Shown here: positions 1 to 6,917 of the stretch, one piece after another
Layout of the letters: every line of letters starts with the position of its first letter
Position numbering within the stretch: the stretch's first letter is position 1
NCBI GenBank assembly: GCA_025928515.1
Contig: JAICJI010000023.1
Span: 1-32,877 of the forward strand
Source: Thermoleophilia bacterium
GTDB taxonomy: Bacteria > Actinomycetota > Thermoleophilia > Gaiellales > Gaiellaceae
DNA length: 32,877 nt
Direction: 5' to 3'
Program-made: the position numbers and the translations under genes
Notes under the pieces: model-generated
Seen by the model: only the letters and a program-made list of their open reading frames with translations
Databases searched by the model: none
Told to the model about the DNA's origin: nothing

Positions 1-1
1 C

Positions 2-793
2 GACATCCTGATCCGTCGCGGCCGCTATCCGCAGATGCCCGAGCTGCCGACCGTGCTCGGCTACGAGCTCTCGGGCGAGCTGGAGGACGGGGCGCGCGTG
101 ATGGCGCTCGTCACGGGCGGCGCCTATGCCGAGCTCGCCGCCGTCCCCCACTCCGCGCTCGTGCCGTTGCCGGACGGCGCGACCTTCGCCGAGGGCGCGG
201 GCTTCGTTCTCACCTTCCTCACCGCGTACGTCCCGTTGACCAGACAGGTCCGGCTCGACGCGGGCCAGACGGTGCTCGTGCACGCGGCGGCCGGCGGCGT
301 CGGCACCGCGGCGATCCAGGTCGCTCGCGTGCTCGGCGCGCGCGTGGTGGCGGCAGCGGGGTCGCCGGAGAAGCTCGAGCTCTGCCGCGAGCTCGGTGCC
401 GAGGAGGCCTATGTGTACGACGATCTGCCCGACGACCTGCGGGTCGACGTCGTCGTCGATCCCGTCGGCGGCGAGCTGTTCGAGGCTGCGGTCGGACGGT
501 TGCGTCCGCTCGGCACGCTCGTAGCCATCGGCTACGCGGGCGGGCTCTGGCCCGAGCTGCAGCCGGCGCAGCTCGTGGGACGCAACGTCGGCGTGCAGGG
601 CGTCTACATCGGGCGCCTTCTTCGCCACGCGCCCGAGGTCATCGCGGCCTGCACCCGGGAGCTGCTCCAACTGTGGAGCGCCGGTTCGATCCGCCCCGTT
701 GTCGGGGCGGAGCTCCCGCTGGCGGACGTCGAGGACGCGCACGCACTCGTGGAGTCGCGCCGCAGCGTCGGCAAGGTCGTGCTCGTCCCATGA
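2..793 (+). CDS. Quinone oxidoreductase-like MDR (5' partial)
   Basis: Medium-chain dehydrogenase/reductase of the NADPH:quinone oxidoreductase type. The frame is open from base 2 (reading DILIRRGRYPQMPELP), so the N-terminus lies outside the window and the ATG at 35 is internal. The protein shows the GroES-like fold end (VLGYELSGEL), then the Rossmann dinucleotide site AAAGGVGTAAIQVA, and the usual C-terminal segment SVGKVVLV. No zinc-ligand cysteine cluster is visible, which fits the zinc-free QOR branch. Such enzymes reduce quinones or enones with NADPH; the substrate cannot be read from sequence. The stop overlaps the start of the next gene (ATGA), so the two are probably translated together. 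Confidence 0.85.
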   Translation, partial: DILIRRGRYPQMPELPTVLGYELSGELEDGARVMALVTGGAYAELAAVPHSALVPLPDGATFAEGAGFVLTFLTAYVPLTRQVRLDAGQTVLVHAAAGGVGTAAIQVARVLGARVVAAAGSPEKLELCRELGAEEAYVYDDLPDDLRVDVVVDPVGGELFEAAVGRLRPLGTLVAIGYAGGLWPELQPAQLVGRNVGVQGVYIGRLLRHAPEVIAACTRELLQLWSAGSIRPVVGAELPLADVEDAHALVESRRSVGKVVLVP

Positions 794-1419
794 GGGCGCT
801 CGTCACGGGCGGTCGCGGCGGGATCGGCGCGGCGATCTGCACACTCCTCGACGATCCTCTGGTGCTCGACCTGCCGGACTTCGACGTCGGCGACCCGGAC
901 GCGTGGCGGTCGCTCGAGGGCGAGTTCGACGCCGCCTTCCTCAACGCCGGCACTGTGACCGGCCGCAGCGACGCCGCTGATCTGACCGACGAAGAGTGGC
1001 AGCGGATCCTTCGTGCCAACCTCGACGGCGTCGTCTACGGGACTCGCGAGCTCGCAGCGCGGCTCATGCCCGGTGGAGGCTCGATCGTGGCGACCGCCTC
1101 GCTGGCCGGGCTGACGTCCACCGCTTTCGACGTCGCCTACACGGCGACGAAGCACGCCGTGGTCGGCTGGGTGCGCGCGGCTGCTCCCGCGCTCGCGGCG
1201 CGCGGCATCCGGCTCAACGCGCTCTGCCCCGGCTTCGTCGACACGCCGCTCGTCGAGCTGGAGCTGCGCGGGCGGCTCGACGTCCCGCTCATGGAGCCGT
1301 CGTTCGTCGCCGAGGCGGCGCTACGAGTGCTCGAGGACCCGGAGAGCGGCCGCGCGTGGGTCGTGCAGCCGAACCGCGTCGAGCCGTACCGCTTCCCCGG
1401 AGTGCCGGGGCCTAGATGA
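790..1419 (+). CDS. Short-chain dehydrogenase/reductase (SDR)
   Basis: Classical SDR fold oxidoreductase of 209 residues. It has the N-terminal cofactor loop TGGRGGIG, an NAG motif after beta-4 (FLNAGT), the catalytic Ser104, and YTATK with Tyr117 and Lys121, the Ser-Tyr spacing of 13 expected for the family. It is shorter than the usual 250 residues because the beta-2/beta-3 region after the glycine motif is compressed, so NAD versus NADP preference cannot be judged. The start chosen is the ATG at 790, which overlaps the stop of the upstream oxidoreductase; upstream in-frame codons would only extend into that gene. Substrate unknown. Confidence 0.85.
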   Translation: MRALVTGGRGGIGAAICTLLDDPLVLDLPDFDVGDPDAWRSLEGEFDAAFLNAGTVTGRSDAADLTDEEWQRILRANLDGVVYGTRELAARLMPGGGSIVATASLAGLTSTAFDVAYTATKHAVVGWVRAAAPALAARGIRLNALCPGFVDTPLVELELRGRLDVPLMEPSFVAEAALRVLEDPESGRAWVVQPNRVEPYRFPGVPGPR

Positions 1420-1429
1420 GAGAGCACGG

Positions 1430-1852
1430 TTGAGCCCACGTTCGAGAAAGCCGTGGGGCGAGCACCCGCCGCCCGACCCGCACGTCTGGAACACGCTCGC
1501 CTACCGCGGCCTGACCCAGGCCGAGGGCCACGCGGTGATCGAGTGGGACGCGCCGGTCGAGTACTGCTTCCACTCGCCGTCGGGCCCGATCGTCCACGGC
1601 GGCATGGTCGCGGCGCTCCTCGACACCGCGATGGGCGGTGCGTGCTGGACGCTGATGGGCGAGGACGAGGACTTCCTCACCGCCGACCTCCGCACCGAGT
1701 TCCACCGCTCGGCACGGCCGGGGATCCTGCGCGCCGAAGGCCGAGTGGTGCAACGAAACCGGCGCGTCGTCTTCTGCGCGGCTGAGTTGTTCCAGGACGA
1801 CCAGCTGATCGCGAGCGCCCGCTGCACGCAGATCGTGCGCGGCACCGACTGA
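1430..1852 (+). CDS. PaaI-family hotdog thioesterase
   Basis: Acyl-CoA thioesterase of the PaaI/4HBT hotdog family, 140 residues, likely cytosolic. The hallmark HGG (IVHGGMVAALLDTAMG) sits at the start of the central helix, with the following Asp in the typical catalytic position, then the ADLRTEFHRSARPG strand and a C-terminal ASARCTQIV strand. Translation probably starts at TTG 1430, 10 bp after the SDR stop, because no in-frame ATG or GTG precedes the conserved WNTLAYRGL segment. It is the third gene of the same plus-strand run as the MDR and SDR, suggesting a shared role in acyl-CoA or aromatic acid turnover. The exact acyl substrate cannot be told. Confidence 0.85.
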   Translation: MSPRSRKPWGEHPPPDPHVWNTLAYRGLTQAEGHAVIEWDAPVEYCFHSPSGPIVHGGMVAALLDTAMGGACWTLMGEDEDFLTADLRTEFHRSARPGILRAEGRVVQRNRRVVFCAAELFQDDQLIASARCTQIVRGTD

Positions 1853-1874
1853 CCTGTCCGAAACGGCCATGCCG

Positions 1875-1913
1875 GGTGTCAGACACCGGACATGCGGACA
1901 TCGGACATGCGGA
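1875..1913. repeat. Palindrome GGTGTCAGACACC and 12-bp direct repeat
   Basis: The intergenic gap after the thioesterase holds the 13-bp palindrome GGTGTCAGACACC (1875-1887). It is followed by two copies of CGGACATGCGGA (1887-1898 and 1902-1913) with a 15-nt period. The palindrome has a one-base centre, so it cannot fold into an RNA hairpin in that form and looks more like a DNA-protein site or a genome-wide repeat unit. No function is known to me. Confidence 0.5.
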
Positions 1914-1952
1914 ATTCCAAGCGCAGCGCCGAGTCGTGCGGCGCGCGAGTCC

Positions 1953-1982
1953 GTGACAACGCCACAGTCGGCGGCGTATATG
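1953..1982 (+). promoter_or_regulatory. Promoter of the small lipoprotein gene
   Basis: A -35 box GTGACA (1953-1958, five of six matches to TTGACA) is followed by an 18-bp spacer and a -10 box TATATG (1977-1982). The -10 box ends 7 nt before the ATG at 1990, so transcription would begin at or next to the start codon and the mRNA would be leaderless. A GGAG at 1982-1985 could instead act as ribosome binding site if transcription starts further upstream. Confidence 0.55.
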
Positions 1983-1989
1983 GAGCGAG

Positions 1990-2286
1990 ATGAGGGCGAT
2001 CCTTCTCCTGGTCTTTCTGGCCACAATCGGCTTCGCGCTCTCTGCATGTGGCTCAGGCAAGAAATCAGTGCCGAGCAGCTTCGCCGGGCCGGTGACCACA
2101 ACCTTCGCGAGCGCGACGACGGGGGAGCCGATCCGCTGTAAGTCCAGCTACGGCGTAGACGTCGGCGCGGCCGTGCCTCCTCCCGGCGAGGGAGTCAGCG
2201 GAACCGGCGACGGCCCTTCCGGAGGAGCAACGATTCAGTTGACCCGAAGACGTGACGGTTCACTGATCGTCTCCTGTACCCCATAG
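1990..2286 (+). CDS. Small predicted lipoprotein, function unknown
   Basis: A 98-residue protein with an N-terminal lipoprotein signal: a hydrophobic stretch LLLVFLATIGFAL and lipobox LSAC with the lipidated Cys near position 20. The mature part is short and Ser/Thr/Gly/Pro-rich, with two further cysteines (IRCKSS and the near-terminal VSCTP) that could form a disulfide outside the membrane. I recognise no family domain. It has its own promoter and stands alone between a plus-strand operon and a convergent GNAT gene, whose 3' end it overlaps by 27 bp. The lipoprotein call is firm; the function is unknown. Confidence 0.7.
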   Translation: MRAILLLVFLATIGFALSACGSGKKSVPSSFAGPVTTTFASATTGEPIRCKSSYGVDVGAAVPPPGEGVSGTGDGPSGGATIQLTRRRDGSLIVSCTP

Positions 2287-2814
2287 CCGGCGCTCGAGGC
2301 TCGCCTTCACCGCGGGCCAGTCGTCGTCGATCACCGCGTACCAGGCCGAGTCGCGCCGCTCGCCGCCGCGGACGAGCTGGTGCTTGCGGGCCACGCCTTC
2401 GAACGTCGCGCCGACCTTCTCCAGCGCCGGCCGCGAGCGCTCGTTCGCCGCATCGGTCTTGAACTCGACGCGGAGGTAGCCCTCCTCCTCGAACGCGTGC
2501 CGCAGGAGGAGGTACTTCGCCTCCGTGTTCGCATCAGTCCCCCACGCCCGCGGATTGAGCCACGTGTTCCCGATCTCGACGACGCGATCCTCGGGCCGGT
2601 CGTTGAGGAAGCTCGTGTGCCCGACGAGTTCGCCGTCGAGGTAGTGCAGGAAACCCATGTCCACCGAGGCGAAGAAGCGGTGGAACTCGTCGCGCTCGTG
2701 GCCGTTGAAACGCATCCAGCGCCACGTGCGCGGATCCTGCGCAACCTCCCAGAGCGCGTCCTCGTGCCGGTGCTCCAGCGGTTCGAGCCGGACGCGCCGG
2801 CCCTCGAGCGTCAC
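2260..2814 (-). CDS. GNAT acetyltransferase (RimJ/RimL type)
   Basis: N-acetyltransferase of the GNAT superfamily, 184 residues. It begins VTLEGRRVRLEPLEHRHEDALWEV, the standard RimL-like N-terminus, and contains the characteristic EIGNTWLNPRAWGTDANTEAKYLLL acetyl-CoA region (split over beta-4/alpha-3) and the late FKTDAANERSRPALEKVGA segment, which in the family carries the Asn-rich helix N-cap. The GTG start at 2814 overlaps the stop of the acyl-CoA dehydrogenase (GTGA), so it is the second gene of that minus-strand unit. Acceptor substrate unknown; small amines, amino acids or a ribosomal protein are possible. The 3' end runs 27 bp into the convergent lipoprotein gene. Confidence 0.8.
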   Translation of the reverse strand: MTLEGRRVRLEPLEHRHEDALWEVAQDPRTWRWMRFNGHERDEFHRFFASVDMGFLHYLDGELVGHTSFLNDRPEDRVVEIGNTWLNPRAWGTDANTEAKYLLLRHAFEEEGYLRVEFKTDAANERSRPALEKVGATFEGVARKHQLVRGGERRDSAWYAVIDDDWPAVKASLERRLWGTGDDQ

Positions 2815-3989
2815 GTGAAGCGCCAGCCGTCCCCCTCCGCGAACGAGCGCAGGATGCGCCGCGCGACGACGGCCTTGTGCACCTCGTCGGGCCCGTCGTA
2901 GATCCGCCCGCCGCGCGCCATCCGCCACATGAGCGCGAGTGGCGTGTCGTCGGTGAGGCCGAGGCCGCCGTGCACCTGGAGCGCGCGGTCGAGCACCTCG
3001 CCGAGCGCCCGCGCCACGAAGAACTTGATCACGGAGATCTCGACGCGCGCCTCGTCGCCATCGTCGATCCGCTGCGCTGCCTGCATCGTCATCAACCGGC
3101 AGGCCTGGATGTCCGCGGCCGATTCCGCGATCCAGTTCTGGACGGTCTGCTTCTCGGCGAGCGGGCTGCCGAACGCCTCGCGCTCGAGCGCCCGCGCGCA
3201 CATGAGCTCGAAGGCGCGCTGCATCTGGCCGAGCCAGCGCATCACGTGGTGGATGCGCCCCGGCCCGAGCCGCTTCTGCGCGATCCGGAACCCGTCGCCG
3301 GGCTCGCCGAGCCTGTTCGTAAGCGGGACGCGGACGCCGGTGAAGCGCGTCTCGCAGTGCGTTCCCCAGCCGCGGCCCTCGTGCCCCATGACCGGGATGC
3401 GGCGCACGAGCTCGTAGCCGGGCGTGTCGGTGGGGACGAGGATCATCGAGGCGCGGCGGTGCGGCTCGGCGTCGGGCTCGGTCACAACCATCAACACGGC
3501 GAAGGCGGCGCCGTCGGCTCCCGAGGAGAACCACTTGTGCGCGTCGATCACCCACTCGTCGCCGTCGCGCACGGCCCGTCCGCGGAGGAGCGTCGGGTCG
3601 GAGCCGGCCACCTCCGGCTCAGTCATTCCGAAGAAGGAGCGAACCTCTCCCGCGACGAGCGGGCGCAGGAACCGCTCCTTCTGCTCGTCGGTGCCGTAGA
3701 GGTGGAGGATCTCGGCGTTGCCGGCATCCGGCGCCTGGCAGCCGAAGACCAGCTGCGCGACGAAGCTGCGGCCGATCTCCTCGTTGAGGTGCGCGTACTC
3801 GAGGAAGCCGTGGCCGGAACCGCCCGCCTCCGGCGGCAGGTGCGGCGCCCAGAGACCGGCGTCCTTCGCCTGCTGCTGCAGCTCGCGGACGAGGGCGTCG
3901 GCCGCGTCGTCCTCCCGCGTCAGCGCAGGCTCGTTCGGATAGACGTGCTCCTCCATGAACGCGCGTACGCGCTCGCGCCGATCGTCCAT
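2811..3989 (-). CDS. ACAD11/LvaC-like acyl-CoA dehydrogenase
   Basis: FAD-dependent acyl-CoA dehydrogenase family enzyme of 392 residues with the N-terminal helical domain, the FAD-contact strand FFGMTEPEVAGSDPT (about 120-135) and C-terminal helices with QVHGGLGLTDDTPL. The position of the usual catalytic Glu (IYEG in MCAD) is Asp365 in IYDGPDEVHK, the form seen in the ACAD10/ACAD11 and LvaC branch. In that branch, as I recall the published work, the enzyme acts on 4-phosphoacyl-CoA, removing phosphate and giving a 3-hydroxyacyl-CoA. The divergent neighbour at 3997 is the matching kinase, which supports this role over ordinary beta-oxidation. Start taken at ATG 3989, only 7 bp from the kinase ATG; a longer upstream frame is a shadow of the kinase gene. 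Confidence 0.85.
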   Translation of the reverse strand: MDDRRERVRAFMEEHVYPNEPALTREDDAADALVRELQQQAKDAGLWAPHLPPEAGGSGHGFLEYAHLNEEIGRSFVAQLVFGCQAPDAGNAEILHLYGTDEQKERFLRPLVAGEVRSFFGMTEPEVAGSDPTLLRGRAVRDGDEWVIDAHKWFSSGADGAAFAVLMVVTEPDAEPHRRASMILVPTDTPGYELVRRIPVMGHEGRGWGTHCETRFTGVRVPLTNRLGEPGDGFRIAQKRLGPGRIHHVMRWLGQMQRAFELMCARALEREAFGSPLAEKQTVQNWIAESAADIQACRLMTMQAAQRIDDGDEARVEISVIKFFVARALGEVLDRALQVHGGLGLTDDTPLALMWRMARGGRIYDGPDEVHKAVVARRILRSFAEGDGWRFT

Positions 3990-3996
3990 AGCGGCG

Positions 3997-4929
3997 ATGA
4001 TCGCAGACGTGCGCGAGTCGCTCGAGGCTGTGCTCGGGCCCATCTCCGAGCCCGTGCTGCTTCCCGGCGGCGCGTCGAAGGAGGCCTGGGCCGTGGACGC
4101 CGGCGGCGAGCGTCTGCTCGTGCGCCGCGCGGGCGGCGGCGTCATCCACCGGCACACGCTCTCGCTGCGGGACGAGTTCGAGGTCCTGACGGCGGCCCAC
4201 GAGGCCGGAGTCCGGGTGCCGAGGCCGGTCGCGTACATCGAGGACCTCGCCGGGCGGGAGGCGTTCGTGATGGAGCGGCTCGAGGGCGAGACGATCGGCC
4301 GCCGCATCGTGCGCGGCTCGGTGCCGCAACAGCTGCCGCTCCAGATGGCCGAGGAGCTCGCGAAGATCCACAGCCTGCCGCCCGAGCGGCTGCCGTTCCT
4401 GGTGGAAGCCTCGATCGACCGGCTCGTGGACGAGCTCGACGAGGTCGGCGAGCCGCATCCGGCGATCGAGCTCGGGCTCTGGTGGCTGCGCGAGAACCGG
4501 CCGCCGCTGCGCGAGCCGGTCGTCGTCCACGGCGACTTTCGCATCGGCAACCTCGTGGTCGACGAGAGCGGGCTCGTCGGAGTGCTCGACTGGGAGTTCG
4601 CGCATCTCGACGACCCCGCGCGCGATCTCTCCTTCTCGCTCGTCCGGGCGTGGCGCTTCGGCGTCCCCGAGAAGCGGCTCGGCGGCATCGGCGACGTCGA
4701 GCCGTATCTCGAGCGCTACAACGAGCTGACCGCCTTCGAGCTCCGGCCGGAAGAGCTCGACTACTGGGAGCTAGCAGGCAACGTGGCCTGGGCGATCGGC
4801 TGCCTGGCACAGGCACAGCGCCACCTCACCGGGCAGGAGCGGAGCGTCGAGCTCGCGATCCTCGGCCGGCTCGGCGCCGAGGTCGAATACGAGATCTGCC
4901 ACCTCCTAGAACGGCACGGAGTCACGTGA
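3997..4929 (+). CDS. APH-like kinase, LvaA/ACAD11-kinase-like
   Basis: Phosphotransferase of the aminoglycoside phosphotransferase/choline kinase fold, 310 residues. Visible are the N-lobe PGGASKEAWAV, the nucleotide-lobe VMERLEGETIG, the catalytic loop HGDFRIGN (His178-Asn185, catalytic Asp180) and the metal-binding DWE (Asp198) in GVLDWEFAHLDDP. This matches LvaA and the N-terminal half of ACAD11, which phosphorylate the 4-hydroxyl of 4-hydroxyacyl-CoA esters. The assignment rests mainly on neighbours: an ACAD11-type dehydrogenase diverges from it and an LvaB-like gene overlaps its stop. Resistance to aminoglycosides is unlikely. I chose ATG 3997; an earlier in-frame ATG at 3955 lies inside the divergent gene. 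A GTG at 4009 is also possible. Confidence 0.8.
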   Translation: MIADVRESLEAVLGPISEPVLLPGGASKEAWAVDAGGERLLVRRAGGGVIHRHTLSLRDEFEVLTAAHEAGVRVPRPVAYIEDLAGREAFVMERLEGETIGRRIVRGSVPQQLPLQMAEELAKIHSLPPERLPFLVEASIDRLVDELDEVGEPHPAIELGLWWLRENRPPLREPVVVHGDFRIGNLVVDESGLVGVLDWEFAHLDDPARDLSFSLVRAWRFGVPEKRLGGIGDVEPYLERYNELTAFELRPEELDYWELAGNVAWAIGCLAQAQRHLTGQERSVELAILGRLGAEVEYEICHLLERHGVT

Positions 4930-5234
4930 GCGAGCGGCCCACTCCGGACGAGCTCGCAGAGGCGATCGAGGAGTTCCTCTCCGGTGAGATCCTCCCCACG
5001 CTCGACGACCACCGGCTGCGCTTCCGGCTGCTCGTGGCGCTGAACGCGCTCGGCATCGTGCGTCGCGAGCTGGCGAAGCTGCCCGCGCAGGGAAACGCCG
5101 AGCAGCGGGAGCTCGCGGCGCGCATTCGCAGCGGCGACGTGCCGGGCGGCACCAACGCGCGGGTCAAGGCAGACGTCGAAGCTCGGCTGCGGATCGCGAG
5201 CCCACGCTACCTCGACGGCTACGCGGACGAATAA
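4926..5234 (+). CDS. LvaB-like DUF6285 protein
   Basis: Small soluble protein of 102 residues starting at GTG 4926, overlapping the kinase stop (GTGA). The pattern PTPDELAEAIEEFL, then LDDHRLRFRLLVALNALGIVRREL, fits the DUF6285 family to which LvaB belongs; in Pseudomonas putida LvaB is needed together with LvaA for 4-hydroxyvaleryl-CoA phosphorylation. The predicted fold is mostly helical with no signal peptide, cysteine or metal motif. The overlap suggests translational coupling and a 1:1 complex with the kinase. Recognition is by pattern and position, not by a search; it is the best single pointer that the kinase is of the LvaA type. Confidence 0.75.
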   Translation: MSERPTPDELAEAIEEFLSGEILPTLDDHRLRFRLLVALNALGIVRRELAKLPAQGNAEQRELAARIRSGDVPGGTNARVKADVEARLRIASPRYLDGYADE

Positions 5235-5244
5235 GCTCCACTCG
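5232..5244 (+). promoter_or_regulatory. Possible leaderless -10 box before the SDR
   Basis: TAAGCT (5232-5237), which includes the stop codon of the preceding gene, lies 7 nt before ATG 5245. No Shine-Dalgarno sequence precedes this start. The spacing matches the other candidate leaderless starts in the window, but no -35 box is evident and the gene may simply be read through from the kinase. Confidence 0.3.
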
Positions 5245-6180
5245 ATGCCCGATCTGAGCGGGAAGGTCGCGATCGTCACGGGCGCGGGGCGCGGGATCGG
5301 ACGCTCGCACGCGCTCGCCCTCGCGCAGGCAGGGGCGAAGGTCGTCGTCAACGACCTCGGCGCGGGGCTCGCCGGCGAGGGATCCGACTCCGGCCCGGCC
5401 GAGCAGGTCGTGGAGGAGATTCGCGCTGGCGGCGGCGAGGCGTCCACGAACGGCGAGAACGTCGCCGACTTCGCCGGAGCCGCGCGGCTCGTCCAGCAGG
5501 CGATCGACGAGTTCGGCCGTCTGGACATCCTCGTCAACAACGCAGGAATCCTCCGCGACCGGATGCTCGTAAACATGACGGAGGACGAGTGGGATGCCGT
5601 GATCGCCGTCCATCTGAAGGGCCACTTCGCCCCGACCCGCCACGCGGCGGCGTACTGGCGCGAGCGGTCGAAGGCCGGTGAGGAGGTGCGCGGCCGCGTG
5701 GTCAACACGGCGAGCCCGTCGGGCGTCTTCGGCAACGTCGGCCAGGCGAACTACGGCGCGGCGAAAGCGGGCATCGCCGGCTTCACGATCATCGTCGCGC
5801 AGGAGCTGCAGCGCTATGGGGTGACGGTCAACTGTCTCGCCCCGAACGCGCGCACGCGCATGACGGAGGAGACGTTCCAGATGGATGCGCCGCCGGAGGG
5901 CTTCGATCCGCTCGATCCGGCGAACGTCTCGGCCGTCGTCGTCGCGCTGTGCGCAGACGAGGCGCAGGCGATCACCGGCCAGGTCGTCCATGTCTGGGGC
6001 GGCGCGGTCAACGTCCTGCGCGGCTGGAGCGCCGACCAGCTCTTGGACGCTCCCGACGGCTGGGACGCGGACACGCTCCTCGGCGAGCTGCTCTCGCGCT
6101 TTCCGGACGGCGCGTCTCCGCCAGGGATGCTTGCCGGGATGCAGTCCGCAGGCGGCCGCTCGCTGCAGGCGGCCGACTGA
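5245..6180 (+). CDS. MFE-2-like 3-hydroxyacyl-CoA SDR
   Basis: SDR of 311 residues resembling the dehydrogenase part of peroxisomal multifunctional enzyme 2 (HSD17B4). Evidence: TGAGRGIGRSHALALA, the diagnostic VVVNDLG, NNAG (ILVNNAGILRD), catalytic Ser157, Tyr170 and Lys174 in QANYGAAKAG, then NCLAPNARTRMTE. It would oxidise a 3-hydroxyacyl-CoA to the 3-ketoacyl-CoA with NAD. In the proposed pathway it takes the 3-hydroxyacyl-CoA formed by the kinase/ACAD pair into thiolysis; alternatively it could play the LvaD role of reducing a 4-ketoacyl-CoA. It sits 10 bp after the LvaB-like gene and 2 bp before the transporter genes, so it links both halves of the operon. Confidence 0.8.
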   Translation: MPDLSGKVAIVTGAGRGIGRSHALALAQAGAKVVVNDLGAGLAGEGSDSGPAEQVVEEIRAGGGEASTNGENVADFAGAARLVQQAIDEFGRLDILVNNAGILRDRMLVNMTEDEWDAVIAVHLKGHFAPTRHAAAYWRERSKAGEEVRGRVVNTASPSGVFGNVGQANYGAAKAGIAGFTIIVAQELQRYGVTVNCLAPNARTRMTEETFQMDAPPEGFDPLDPANVSAVVVALCADEAQAITGQVVHVWGGAVNVLRGWSADQLLDAPDGWDADTLLGELLSRFPDGASPPGMLAGMQSAGGRSLQAAD

Positions 6181-6182
6181 CG

Positions 6183-6917
6183 GTGGCTCTTCTCTCGCTC
6201 GACCACGCTCGGCTTCGGTTCGGGGGGATCGTCGCGCTCGACGACGTCTCGCTCGAGGTCGCGGACGGCTCGATCGTCGGGCTGATCGGGCCCAACGGGG
6301 CAGGCAAGACGACGGCGTTCAACGCGATCACCCGCCTCTACCGGCTCGACTCCGGGGACGTCGTCTTCGACGGCCGCTCGCTGCGCCGCACCCGACCGAG
6401 CCGCGTGATCCGGCTCGGGATCGCCCGCACGTTCCAGAACCTCGAGCTGTTCCCGAACCTCACCGTGCTGGAGAACGTGCTCGTCGGCGCCCACATCTCG
6501 ACCCGGCTGCAGCGCGAGCGCGAGCAGAAGCGGCAAGCGCTCGAGACGCTCGCCGACGTCGGGATCGCGGAGCATGCCGGCCGCCCCGCATCCGGCCTCC
6601 CCTACGGGACGCTGAAGCGCGTCGAGCTCGCACGGGCCCTCGCGAGCCGGCCACGCATGCTGCTGCTCGACGAGCCGGCCGGCGGGCTCAACCACGAGGA
6701 GGTCGACGCACTCGTCGGCCTCATCCGTCGGTTGCGCGACGAGCGCAAGCTCACGATCCTGCTCGTCGAGCACCACATGCGGCTCGTGATGCAGGTCTGC
6801 GAGCACGTGCACGTGCTCGATTTCGGGCGAACGATCGCCTCCGGCGCGCCCGCCGACGTGCAACGCGACCCCGCCGTGATCCAGGCGTACCTCGGCGGGG
6901 AGATCGCAGCCGCGTGA
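6183..6917 (+). CDS. livG: HAAT ABC transporter ATPase, LivG type
   Basis: Cytosolic ATPase of a branched-chain/hydrophobic amino acid type (HAAT) importer, 244 residues. It has Walker A GPNGAGKTT, Q-loop FQNLELFPNLTVLEN, a LivG-style signature LPYGTLKRVELARALA in place of the plain LSGGQ, Walker B RMLLLDEPAGGLN, and the switch His in LLVEHHMRLVMQVCEHVHVLDFG. The last motif is typical of LivG rather than LivF. GTG 6183 is the start that leaves the whole domain intact; it lies 2 bp after the SDR stop, and the stop overlaps the next gene. HAAT systems carry a range of carboxylates and amides as well as amino acids, so the name does not fix the substrate. Confidence 0.9.
   Translation: MALLSLDHARLRFGGIVALDDVSLEVADGSIVGLIGPNGAGKTTAFNAITRLYRLDSGDVVFDGRSLRRTRPSRVIRLGIARTFQNLELFPNLTVLENVLVGAHISTRLQREREQKRQALETLADVGIAEHAGRPASGLPYGTLKRVELARALASRPRMLLLDEPAGGLNHEEVDALVGLIRRLRDERKLTILLVEHHMRLVMQVCEHVHVLDFGRTIASGAPADVQRDPAVIQAYLGGEIAAA

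Noticed and set aside
3990-4688. N-terminal extension of the acyl-CoA dehydrogenase frame
   Set aside because: The extra 233 residues are Ser/Arg-rich and antisense to the kinase gene; family similarity begins at Met 3989.
2877-4925. Very long plus-strand open frame upstream of and in frame with the LvaB-like gene
   Set aside because: It is antisense to the acyl-CoA dehydrogenase and out of frame with the kinase, with Arg/Ala-rich non-protein-like composition. Only the last 102 codons (from GTG 4926) are supported.
3997-4929. Aminoglycoside resistance gene
   Set aside because: The kinase fold is APH-like, but neighbours (ACAD11-type dehydrogenase, LvaB-like, SDR) indicate a CoA-ester kinase instead.
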